A DNA stretch of 9,247 nucleotides from an uncultured Pirellula sp. (lineage in GTDB: Bacteria > Planctomycetota > Planctomycetia > Pirellulales > Pirellulaceae), in NCBI GenBank assembly GCA_903837255.1, contig CAILTZ010000470.1, forward strand, positions 1 to 9,247, written 5' to 3'. The notes beneath the pieces were generated by a model that saw only the letters and a list, made by a program, of their open reading frames with translations, made no database searches and had not been told where the DNA came from. Position 1 is the stretch's first letter; each line of letters starts with the position of its first letter. The translations under genes were made by a program, and so were the position numbers. Positions 1-7,525 of the stretch are shown here, piece after piece.

Positions 1-3000
1 CCCCTTCCGCAGGTCGAGTTTCCGACGATCTCGGTAAGTGCGAACCTGCCTGGTGCCAGCCCCGAAACGATGGCTTCGGCCGTGGCAACGCCCCTTGAAA
101 GAAGTCTCAGTCGCATCGCAGGGGTCACCGAGATGACCTCCAACAGCACGCTCGGATCGACCTCGATCACACTGCAGTTCGAACTCGATCGCGATGTCAA
201 CGCCGCAGCGCGCGAGGTCCAAGCCGCCATCAATGCCGCGCGCAGTCAGCTGCCCGCGAATCTTCCAAACAACCCCTCGTATCGCAAAGTCAATCCATCC
301 GATTCGCCGATCATGCTCCTGACGCTCGTCTCGGAGATCTATTCCAAGCCTCAGATGTACGAACTAGCCTCGACGATCGTCCAGCAAAAGCTCTCGCAGA
401 TCAGCGGCGTAGGTCAAGTCTTCGCAACCGGAGCCTCGAATCCAGCGGTTCGAATCGAACTCAATCCGACCGTCTTGAACCAACTCCAAATCGGGCTCGA
501 AGATGTCCGTGCAGCAATAGGCACCTCGAACGCCAATCGCCCCACAGGTGTTCTCGAAGAAGGGGATGTTCAATGGTCTCTCAATACAACCGACCAATTG
601 ATGGCGGCTGAGGATTATCGACCACTGATGATCGCCTTTCGCAACGGATCAGCCGTCCGCCTCGAAGATGTTGCCAAGGTGACCGACTCGCTCGAAGACA
701 TACGAAACTATGCGATCGCTGACGGACGACCCTCGATCAGCGTCTTGATCTTTCGCCAGCCGGGTGCCAACATCATCGAGACAATCGACAACATCAAAAC
801 GATCCTGCCGCAGCTCAAGGCCCAACTCCCCTCAGCGATTGAATTGGGGGTTGGCATGGATCGTTCAACCACAATCCGCGCCTCGCTCGAAGAGGTCCAA
901 AAGACTCTCTTGATCAGTATTCTGCTAGTGATCGTCGTGGTCTATCTGTTCCTTCGTGATATTCGAGCCACGATTGTTCCAACCGTTGCGGTGCCCATCT
1001 CGCTGATCGGAACGTTCGGCGTGATGTACTTGCTCGGCTATAGCCTGGACAATCTCTCCTTGATGGCTCTGACCATCTCGACTGGCTTTGTCGTCGATGA
1101 TGCGATCGTAGTGACCGAAAATATCAGCCGTTATATCGAGAAAGGGATGAAGCCTCTGGATGCGGCGATCAAAGGTTCTGGCGAGATTGGGTTTACGGTC
1201 CTATCGATTACCCTCTCGCTGATCGCTGTCTTCATTCCGATCCTGCTGATGCGAGGCGTCGTCGGGATGCTCTTTCAGGAGTTTGCAGTGACCCTGTCGG
1301 TCGCAATCTTGATCTCGCTAGTGATCTCGCTTACAACCACCCCCATGCTCTGCGCGCTGCTGCTCAAGCAGACCGCATCCGGGGAGCATCCCAACCGCTA
1401 CTGGATGGAAAACGCCTATGGGAAGATGCTCGATGTGGTGCTGAAATTCCCAGGTTGGACGATGGTGGTGCTGGCTCTGATCGTCGCCTTCAACGTCTAT
1501 CTTTACGTCAAAGTTGCCAAGGGGTTTTTCCCGCAACAAGACACCGGTCGATTGGTGGGGAACATCGTCGCCGACCAAGGAACCTCGTTCCAGGTGATGG
1601 TGGATTTGGTTGAGAAGTTCGGCAAGGCCGTCAGCGACGAGCCGTCCATCGACCGAGTCTTGGTCTCGACCGGCAGCGGTGGCCCCGGCGGTGGCGGGAC
1701 CAACAACGCTCGAATGTTTGTGACCCTCAAGCCCCTCTCGGAGCGCAAGCAGACGATCGACGAACTCTTGGCAGCGGTTCGCAAGAAGACCGCAGGGATC
1801 AGCGGTGCAAATCTATTCATGCAGGCCACCCAAGACCTGCGGATCGGCGGCAGGCCATCGGGTGCTCAGTTCCAATACACGCTCCGTGGTGGCGACCTCA
1901 AAGAACTCAATGAATGGACGCTCAAGCTCATGGCGGCCATGAAAAAAATACCAGAGATCACCGATGTTAACACCGATCAACAGGACAAAGGACAACTGTC
2001 GCGTCTAGTGATCCACCGCGATTTGGCATCGGTCCTGGGACTCGATATCGCAACCATCGACAACACCCTCTACGACGCGTTTGGACAAAGGCCTGTCTCG
2101 ACGATCTATCTGCCGATGAACCAGCGGCGCGTCGTGATGACCCTCGACAGAGAATATGCCAAAGGCCCAGAGTCCTTGAAGAACATCTACATCCGGACCA
2201 AGAACAACGCCCAAGTCCCCTTGCAGGATCTCTACTCGCTCGAAAGCCGAAACACCTCGCTGTCCGTTGCACACTCGGGACTCTTCCCCTCCTCGACAAT
2301 CTCTTTCAATCTCAGCCCCGGAAGCGCCCTGGGAGATGTCGTTCCGATCATCCGGAACGTAGGTGCCGAAATCGGAATGCCGTCGAGCATCCAAGGGAAT
2401 TTTCAGGGGACCGCCCAAGCTTTCCAAGACTCCCTTTCCAACCAACCGCTGCTGATCCTCGCGGCCTTGGTCGCCGTCTACATCGTTCTCGGGGTGCTCT
2501 ACGAGAGCTTGATCCATCCGATCACCATCCTTTCGAGTCTGCCGTCGGCCGGTGTCGGAGCCATCCTGGGCTTGATCCTGTTTCGAATGGATCTGAACGT
2601 TATCGGGATGATCGGGATTCTGCTCCTGATCGGGATCGTCAAGAAGAATGCGATCATGATGATCGACTTTGCGATCGTGCTGCGCAAGGATCGAGGTTGG
2701 GGGCCGCGCGAGGCGATCCACGAAGCCTGTTTGCGGCGGTTCCGACCGATCACGATGACCACTCTGGCAGCAATTCTCGGAGGTATTCCCTTGGCGATCG
2801 GACGTGGAGACGGTGCCGAGTTGCGCCAGCCCCTGGGGATCGCGATCGTCGGCGGATTGATTGTCAGCCAATTTGTTACCCTCTTTACCACGCCGGTGAT
2901 TTATTTGTACATGGACCGATTATGGTCCTTTTTTCAATCGCGCACTTCGGATCGACCTGTGGTAGAATTCACCGAATCCGCCCCTTTTTCCCTCCCCGCC

Positions 3001-3012
3001 AAAGGAACTTAA
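1..3012 (+). CDS. mdtC: RND multidrug efflux pump subunit, MdtC/MuxC type (5' partial)
   Basis: This is an inner-membrane, proton-driven RND (HAE1/AcrB family) transporter that exports drugs or other small molecules across the envelope with a membrane-fusion protein and an outer-membrane channel. The frame is open from base 1 (LPQVEFPTISV, then LPGASPETMASAVATPLERS), so the ATG at 70 is internal; about 35 to 40 residues, including TM1, are missing. The visible 1003 residues match E. coli MdtC (1025 aa, from memory) almost collinearly. Visible-residue layout: porter domain about 1-300, TM2-TM6 about 302-450, TM7 about 486-505, second porter/docking half about 505-815, TM8-TM12 about 816-975. 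Proton-relay residues are present: the Asp pair D366-D367 in TM4 (1096-1101), the TM10 lysine (2644-2646) and the TM11 threonine near 2758. A Gly-rich loop lies at 1672-1698. The MdtA- and MdtB-like partners are expected upstream but are outside the window. Assignment to MdtC rather than MdtB rests on the porter and linker wording; whether it works as a homo- or heterotrimer is unknown. Confidence 0.95.
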   Translation, partial: PLPQVEFPTISVSANLPGASPETMASAVATPLERSLSRIAGVTEMTSNSTLGSTSITLQFELDRDVNAAAREVQAAINAARSQLPANLPNNPSYRKVNPSDSPIMLLTLVSEIYSKPQMYELASTIVQQKLSQISGVGQVFATGASNPAVRIELNPTVLNQLQIGLEDVRAAIGTSNANRPTGVLEEGDVQWSLNTTDQLMAAEDYRPLMIAFRNGSAVRLEDVAKVTDSLEDIRNYAIADGRPSISVLIFRQPGANIIETIDNIKTILPQLKAQLPSAIELGVGMDRSTTIRASLEEVQKTLLISILLVIVVVYLFLRDIRATIVPTVAVPISLIGTFGVMYLLGYSLDNLSLMALTISTGFVVDDAIVVTENISRYIEKGMKPLDAAIKGSGEIGFTVLSITLSLIAVFIPILLMRGVVGMLFQEFAVTLSVAILISLVISLTTTPMLCALLLKQTASGEHPNRYWMENAYGKMLDVVLKFPGWTMVVLALIVAFNVYLYVKVAKGFFPQQDTGRLVGNIVADQGTSFQVMVDLVEKFGKAVSDEPSIDRVLVSTGSGGPGGGGTNNARMFVTLKPLSERKQTIDELLAAVRKKTAGISGANLFMQATQDLRIGGRPSGAQFQYTLRGGDLKELNEWTLKLMAAMKKIPEITDVNTDQQDKGQLSRLVIHRDLASVLGLDIATIDNTLYDAFGQRPVSTIYLPMNQRRVVMTLDREYAKGPESLKNIYIRTKNNAQVPLQDLYSLESRNTSLSVAHSGLFPSSTISFNLSPGSALGDVVPIIRNVGAEIGMPSSIQGNFQGTAQAFQDSLSNQPLLILAALVAVYIVLGVLYESLIHPITILSSLPSAGVGAILGLILFRMDLNVIGMIGILLLIGIVKKNAIMMIDFAIVLRKDRGWGPREAIHEACLRRFRPITMTTLAAILGGIPLAIGRGDGAELRQPLGIAIVGGLIVSQFVTLFTTPVIYLYMDRLWSFFQSRTSDRPVVEFTESAPFSLPAKGT
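3001..3006 (+). promoter_or_regulatory. Shine-Dalgarno-like site for the Gfo/Idh/MocA gene
   Basis: AAAGGA lies 9 bases before the ATG at 3016 and inside the last two sense codons but one of the pump gene. It is the best ribosome-binding-site candidate in the window. Because it sits within the upstream coding region and the two genes are only 3 bases apart, translation of the oxidoreductase is likely coupled to translation of the pump. The coupling is inferred. Confidence 0.55.
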
Positions 3013-3015
3013 TCC

Positions 3016-4350
3016 ATGAGTCATTCCTCTCGCCGTAGCTTTCTCAAACGCTCTGCTCAAACCACCGCAGCCCTGGCCTCGGTCCCTTATTGGTCATGGT
3101 CTGATCAAGCCCATGCGTCGAGCCTTCAAGATCGCATGAAGATCGGTTGCATCGGATTGGGTGGCATGGGAACCGGCGATGCGCACGACCATAACCGCTT
3201 CGGGGATATCATCGCCGTGTGCGATGTCGATACAAACCATCGAGAACGAGCTCGAAATGACGAAAAGATTGGCAAGGGCAAGGCCGAATCGGTCGAAGAC
3301 TACCGCAAGGTCTTGGATAACAAAGACGTCGAAGTCGTGAGCATCGTGACCCCTGACCATTGGCATACCAAGATCGCTGTCGAAGCCCTTCAAGCAGGCA
3401 AGCACGTTTTCTGCCAAAAGCCTCTGACGTTGACCTTGGCCGAAAACCTCGCGATCAGAGCGGCTTGCAAAGCCAACCCCAAACTCATGTTCTTCATCGG
3501 AACACAGCAACGCTCCGACCGCCGCCTCTTCATGCGAGCGGTCAACATGGTCCACCAAGGTCTCCTAGGCGACATCAAGAAAATCACCTGCGGTATCAAC
3601 GGTAGCCCCACCGGCGGACCGTTTGCTAAAACAGCCGCTCCAGCTCATTTGAATTGGGACATGTGGCTCGGACAGGCACCCAAGGTCGATTACATCCAAC
3701 AGCGTTGCCATAACGATTTTCGATGGTGGTACGAATACTCGGGAGGTAAATTCACCGACTGGGGCGCTCACCATATCGATATCGCTCTGTGGGCCACCAA
3801 GATGACCGAACAAGGATCCGGACCGGTCGAAGTCGACGGCACCGATTGCAAACATCCGGTCGAACTCAAGGATGGCAATACCTTGGTCGACGACCACTTC
3901 AACACGTCACACGATTTCAACATCGTGCACAAGTTCGCCAACGGGATGGAAATTCACGTCACAAGCCGTGGCGACAACGGCTTGCTAATCGAAGGATCCA
4001 AGGGCCGGATCTTCGTCAACCGCGAACGGATTACCGGCAAACCTATCGAAGAGGAATGGGACAAGGATGTCTATGGCGATCAACAGCTCCAAGCCCTCTA
4101 CAAAGGCAAACCGCACGAAGGGCACAAGGCCAACTTCTACCGCTGCATCCGCGAAGGTGGATTGCCGGTTTCCGATGTCTACTCGCACCTGCAAACGATG
4201 AACCTGTGCCACCTGTCGGCCATCGCCGGCCGGCTCGCTCGGAAGATCAAGTGGAATGCAGCCACCGAGATGATCGAAGGTGACCAGGTAGCCGCAGCCA
4301 TGCAAGCACGCGCTCAGCGGGCTGGTTTTGAAATCCCCAAAGTCGGCTAA
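3016..4350 (+). CDS. Tat-exported Gfo/Idh/MocA family oxidoreductase
   Basis: A 444-residue NAD(P)-dependent dehydrogenase of the Gfo/Idh/MocA family, whose members oxidise or reduce sugars, inositols and sugar derivatives. Residues 5-11 (SRRSFLK) form a near-perfect twin-arginine motif, followed by a short hydrophobic stretch and an AHA-type cleavage region near 32-34, so the folded enzyme is probably exported, as in Zymomonas glucose-fructose oxidoreductase. The Rossmann fold starts at KIGCIGLGGMG (42-52). The usual EKP motif reads CQKPLT (133-138), keeping the catalytic-type Lys135. The active-site helix reads GGKFTDWGAHHID (243-255). NWDMWLGQAP (213-222) and the C-terminal RCIREG and HLQTMNLCHL segments are typical of planctomycete members. 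The start is supported by the AAAGGA site. The gene lies 3 bases after the pump gene, in the same frame, and 4 bases before the cytochrome gene. The substrate cannot be read from sequence; oxidation of a sugar or glycoside is the likeliest role. Such exported enzymes are thought to keep a tightly bound cofactor. Confidence 0.93.
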   Translation: MSHSSRRSFLKRSAQTTAALASVPYWSWSDQAHASSLQDRMKIGCIGLGGMGTGDAHDHNRFGDIIAVCDVDTNHRERARNDEKIGKGKAESVEDYRKVLDNKDVEVVSIVTPDHWHTKIAVEALQAGKHVFCQKPLTLTLAENLAIRAACKANPKLMFFIGTQQRSDRRLFMRAVNMVHQGLLGDIKKITCGINGSPTGGPFAKTAAPAHLNWDMWLGQAPKVDYIQQRCHNDFRWWYEYSGGKFTDWGAHHIDIALWATKMTEQGSGPVEVDGTDCKHPVELKDGNTLVDDHFNTSHDFNIVHKFANGMEIHVTSRGDNGLLIEGSKGRIFVNRERITGKPIEEEWDKDVYGDQQLQALYKGKPHEGHKANFYRCIREGGLPVSDVYSHLQTMNLCHLSAIAGRLARKIKWNAATEMIEGDQVAAAMQARAQRAGFEIPKVG

Positions 4351-4354
4351 GGCC

Positions 4355-7300
4355 ATGAACAAAAGACGCATCTTTTTCCAATGCTTGTGCTCTCTCGCCG
4401 GAGCAATCCTCTCGGCCAGCCAAGCATCGATGGCTCAGGAGCATGCGTCCGAACCGGACTTTGCATCGCAGATCAAACCGATCCTTGCCAACCACTGCTG
4501 GAGTTGCCACGGGCCGGACCAACAGGCCCGCAAGGCCGATCTGCGACTCGATCGTCGAGAGGATGCAATTGCGGCAAGAGCCATCCTGCCGGGCAAGGCC
4601 TCCCAAAGCGATCTGGTGACTCGTATCGAATCAACCGATCCAGATCGAATCATGCCGCCTCCGGAGACCAAGAAACCTCTCAGCGAGCTGGATCGCAAGT
4701 TGCTCAAAGAGTGGATCGACTCCGGAGCAAAATACACCCAGCACTGGTCGTTCGCTCCACCGAATCAAACCAGTTTAGCGAACAATGGCCTAGCCAGGCC
4801 CGCCTCGGATCGAATCGATCAGCTCGTCGCCCTGAAGCTCAATGCTCACGGCTTGCAACCCTCGCAGAGTGCTAACCCTGGGACGCTCCTGCGACGCGCC
4901 AGTCTAGACCTAACCGGCCTGCCACCGACCCTCGAGGAGCTCGATGAGTTCCTGAAGGATCCCTCCGAGAATGCTTACGAAAGAGCCGTCGATCGATTGC
5001 TCCAAAGCGATGCCTATGCCGAACGGATGACCTCCCAATGGCTTGACCTGTCTCGTTATGCCGATACCAATGGCTACAACAACGATGAAGATCGCCAGAT
5101 GTGGCCATGGCGAGATTGGGTCATCGACGCCTATCGGAGAAACATGCCCTACGATCAGTTTCTGACCGAGCAGCTTGCCGGTGACCTAATCCCCAACTCG
5201 AGCCTGCCACAGCAGGTCGCTACCGGCTTCCTTCGCAATCAAGGGCACAACACCGAGGGGGGGATCATCCAAGAGGAATACCGCATCGAGTATGTGGCTG
5301 ACCGAGTCCACACCGTAGCGACGGTATTTCTCGGACTGTCGATGCAGTGCGCCAGATGCCACGACCACAAGATCGAGCCGATCTCTCAAGCCGAGTACTA
5401 TCGCTTCTTCTCACTGGTCAACAGCCTCGAAGAAAAACAAGCCAGCTACAGCAAATTCGTCGGTGCGGAACCCTTTGTTCGAGTCCCGACCGCCGAACAA
5501 ATCGAATCGAAGAAACAACTCACGGTACAGCTCGAGACGCTCAGAGCCCAATTGCAAACCAAGGAAAATCAGCTCGAAACGGCCTGGAAGATGTGGGTTG
5601 ATGCCAACTCCGACCAGACCATCGACCAAACCTTGGGCACCACCCTGCGCGACTACGTCGGTTTCGAAGAGGCCAATCCGCAAACGAATCAGCAGATTTG
5701 GGACAAGCCCGAGCAGCTCACCTTCTCTCCAGGCAAACAAGGAACCGCAGCGACTCTCGATAACGGACGCTTTTTGGCCTCCAAGCAGCTAGGTAAACTC
5801 GAATCGGATCGCCCCTTTTCGATCGGCGTGTGGGTCAACGTCCCGAGCCTTGCAAGCATGGCGATCCTCTCGCGGATGGATGAGGCGATGAACTTCCGCG
5901 GCTACGACCTGCTGCTGGTCAACGGCAAGATCGAAGTCCATTTGGTTGATCAATGGCCAAACAATGCCATCAAGATCAGCTCACACCAGACGATTGCACC
6001 CAACCAGTGGCATCACATCGCCCTGACCTACGATGGATCCAAGAAAGCCGCTGGTGCAAACCTCTACATCGATGGCAAGCCTACCAAGTTCGATATCCCT
6101 AACAACAACTTGACCGGCACTCTGGCAACCGATAAGCCGTTCCACCTGGGCCTTCGAGAAAAGTCCCTCCCATTCACCGGCTCGATCGACGAACTTCGTA
6201 TTTTCGATGGGGTTCTCTCTGGTAGTGACATCGAGCGATTGTCGCAGTTGCAGGTCCCAGAGCCCAAGCTGACTTGGGTGCGCAAAGCTTGGGGAGAGCT
6301 CACCGAGGATCAGCGAAATCTTGCCAAAACCTGGACTCGCGAAAAGATCGATCCTGAGCACGGCAAGCTTCAGGCTCAAGTGGCAGAGGCAGAAAAGACG
6401 ATCGGTGAGATCGACCAAGCCGCTCCGGCGGTCATGGTCATGCGAGAGATGAATCCACCTCGCGAGACATTCATTCTCAAGCGTGGGCAGTATGACCAGC
6501 CCACGACCAAAGTCGAACCGGGGACCCCTGAATCCCTCCGCATCGAAGGGGTTGATGCTCCAACGAATCGATTGGAGTTGGCCCGATGGCTGACCCATCC
6601 GAAAAATCCTCTGACTGCACGCGTGGCGGTCAATCGACTCTGGGAGCAGTGCTTTGGAACGGGAATCGTTCGCACCAGCGAGGACTTTGGTGGATCCGGT
6701 GAGTACCCGTCCCATCCGGAATTGCTCGATCTGCTGGCTATTGAATTCATTGGAAGTGGCTGGGATGTGCGTGGTATGCTCAAGCAGATCGTGCTGAGCA
6801 AAACCTATCGGCAATCCTCGCGGATGACTGACGAGCACAAGCTCAAGGATCCCGAGAATCGATTGCTGGCCCGTGGGCCCCGACATCGGCTCTCGGCCGA
6901 GACGATCCGTGACAATGCACTTGCGATCAGCGGATTGCTGGTCCGCAAGATCGGTGGTCCAAGCGTGAAGCCTTATCAACCCCCCGGCTTGTGGGAAGAC
7001 GTCACGGTCGAGCGACGGGGCAAGTATGTCGCCGACTCAGGCGAGGGACTCTTCAGACGCGGCATGTACACGTTCTGGAAGAGGACTTGCCCACCCCCAG
7101 CGATGGTCAGTTTCGATGCACCTAACCGAGAGGTCTGCATCGCACGTCGTTCCCGTACCAACACGCCTTTGCAAGCCCTGGTTCTACTCAACGACCCAAC
7201 CTACATCGAGGCGGCTAGGATGTTTGCAAGCGATGTACTTCGTGCCGGCGGCAACGATGAAATCTCGCGTTTGAATTATGCGTATCGCAAAGCTCTTGCC

Positions 7301-7510
7301 AGAGAGATCCTCCCCGAAGAGATCCCAGCGATGAGGGAACTCTTGGAGTTGGCTCGGAGCGATTTCGGAGAGGATCCAAAGCGAATCGAGGAATTCCTAA
7401 GTGTCGGGACCGTCAAGGTTTCTTCGGAACTCACTCAGCTCGATCTGGCGATTTGGACCGTCGCTCTGTGCGCGATCCTAAACCTCGACGAGACGATCAC
7501 AAAATACTAA
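4355..7510 (+). CDS. Diheme PSCyt1-DUF1549-LamG-DUF1553 protein
   Basis: A large exported planctomycete-type protein of 1051 residues with no established biochemical function; electron transfer linked to polymer or sugar breakdown is the usual suggestion. Order: signal peptide 1-27 (MNKRRIFF..., likely cleavage after ASMA); PSCyt1 about 36-130 with heme-binding CWSCH (48-52; bases 4496-4510) and RIMPPP (98-103), whose Met100 may be the distal heme ligand; DUF1549 (PSCyt2) about 152-360, ending with a second CxxCH, CARCH (332-336; bases 5348-5362); a helical, probably coiled-coil stretch 380-415; a LamG/concanavalin-A-like domain about 485-630 (WHHIALTYDG, YIDGKP, FTGSIDELRIFDGVLS); a second charged helical linker 640-690; DUF1553 (PSD1) about 735-1005 (LARWLTHPKNPLTARVAVNR, RRSRTNTPLQALVLLNDPTY). 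I chose ATG 4355, which directly gives a signal peptide, over an in-frame TTG at 4328 inside the preceding gene. Its ribosome site is weak: AAGG only 2 bases before ATG. It sits 4 bases after the oxidoreductase and 15 before its usual partner, DUF1501. Confidence 0.93.
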   Translation: MNKRRIFFQCLCSLAGAILSASQASMAQEHASEPDFASQIKPILANHCWSCHGPDQQARKADLRLDRREDAIAARAILPGKASQSDLVTRIESTDPDRIMPPPETKKPLSELDRKLLKEWIDSGAKYTQHWSFAPPNQTSLANNGLARPASDRIDQLVALKLNAHGLQPSQSANPGTLLRRASLDLTGLPPTLEELDEFLKDPSENAYERAVDRLLQSDAYAERMTSQWLDLSRYADTNGYNNDEDRQMWPWRDWVIDAYRRNMPYDQFLTEQLAGDLIPNSSLPQQVATGFLRNQGHNTEGGIIQEEYRIEYVADRVHTVATVFLGLSMQCARCHDHKIEPISQAEYYRFFSLVNSLEEKQASYSKFVGAEPFVRVPTAEQIESKKQLTVQLETLRAQLQTKENQLETAWKMWVDANSDQTIDQTLGTTLRDYVGFEEANPQTNQQIWDKPEQLTFSPGKQGTAATLDNGRFLASKQLGKLESDRPFSIGVWVNVPSLASMAILSRMDEAMNFRGYDLLLVNGKIEVHLVDQWPNNAIKISSHQTIAPNQWHHIALTYDGSKKAAGANLYIDGKPTKFDIPNNNLTGTLATDKPFHLGLREKSLPFTGSIDELRIFDGVLSGSDIERLSQLQVPEPKLTWVRKAWGELTEDQRNLAKTWTREKIDPEHGKLQAQVAEAEKTIGEIDQAAPAVMVMREMNPPRETFILKRGQYDQPTTKVEPGTPESLRIEGVDAPTNRLELARWLTHPKNPLTARVAVNRLWEQCFGTGIVRTSEDFGGSGEYPSHPELLDLLAIEFIGSGWDVRGMLKQIVLSKTYRQSSRMTDEHKLKDPENRLLARGPRHRLSAETIRDNALAISGLLVRKIGGPSVKPYQPPGLWEDVTVERRGKYVADSGEGLFRRGMYTFWKRTCPPPAMVSFDAPNREVCIARRSRTNTPLQALVLLNDPTYIEAARMFASDVLRAGGNDEISRLNYAYRKALAREILPEEIPAMRELLELARSDFGEDPKRIEEFLSVGTVKVSSELTQLDLAIWTVALCAILNLDETITKY
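5807..6244 (+). other. LamG/ConA-like domain between DUF1549 and DUF1553
   Basis: This part of the diheme protein (residues about 485-630) has the look of a LamG_3-type jelly-roll: an opening FSIGVWVNVPS strand, a central NQWHHIALTYDGS turn, a YIDGKP hairpin and a closing GSIDELRIFDGVLS strand. Domains of this family often bind carbohydrate or protein. Helical, charged linkers flank it on both sides, which suggests a flexible insert. The domain boundaries are by eye. Confidence 0.8.
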
Positions 7511-7525
7511 CTAGGCCAAGATCCG

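Noticed and set aside
70..72. ATG 70 as the true start of the pump
   Set aside because: Residues encoded by 1-69 match conserved RND sequence (LPQVEFPTI... LPGASPET), so the gene starts upstream of the window.
2601..2640. Three ATCGGGAT repeats
   Set aside because: They encode the repeated Ile-Gly pattern of the conserved TM10 (IGMIGILLLIGIV) and are explained by codon choice.
2005..2871. 288-codon open frame on the minus strand inside the pump gene
   Set aside because: It lies wholly opposite conserved transporter sequence, its product is highly charged and low in hydrophobic residues, and it matches no family I recognise. Long antisense frames are expected with this codon bias.
2963..2968. 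TAGAAT as a -10 box for an internal promoter before the oxidoreductase
   Set aside because: No acceptable -35 box lies 16 to 18 bases upstream, and it falls within pump coding sequence.
4328..4354. TTG start giving a nine-residue longer diheme protein
   Set aside because: It lies inside the oxidoreductase gene with no ribosome site and would put a charged extension before a complete signal peptide; ATG 4355 is better.
5981..6979. 332-codon open frame on the minus strand opposite LamG/DUF1553
   Set aside because: It has no recognisable motif and no ribosome site, and it lies opposite well-conserved domains; it is a shadow frame.
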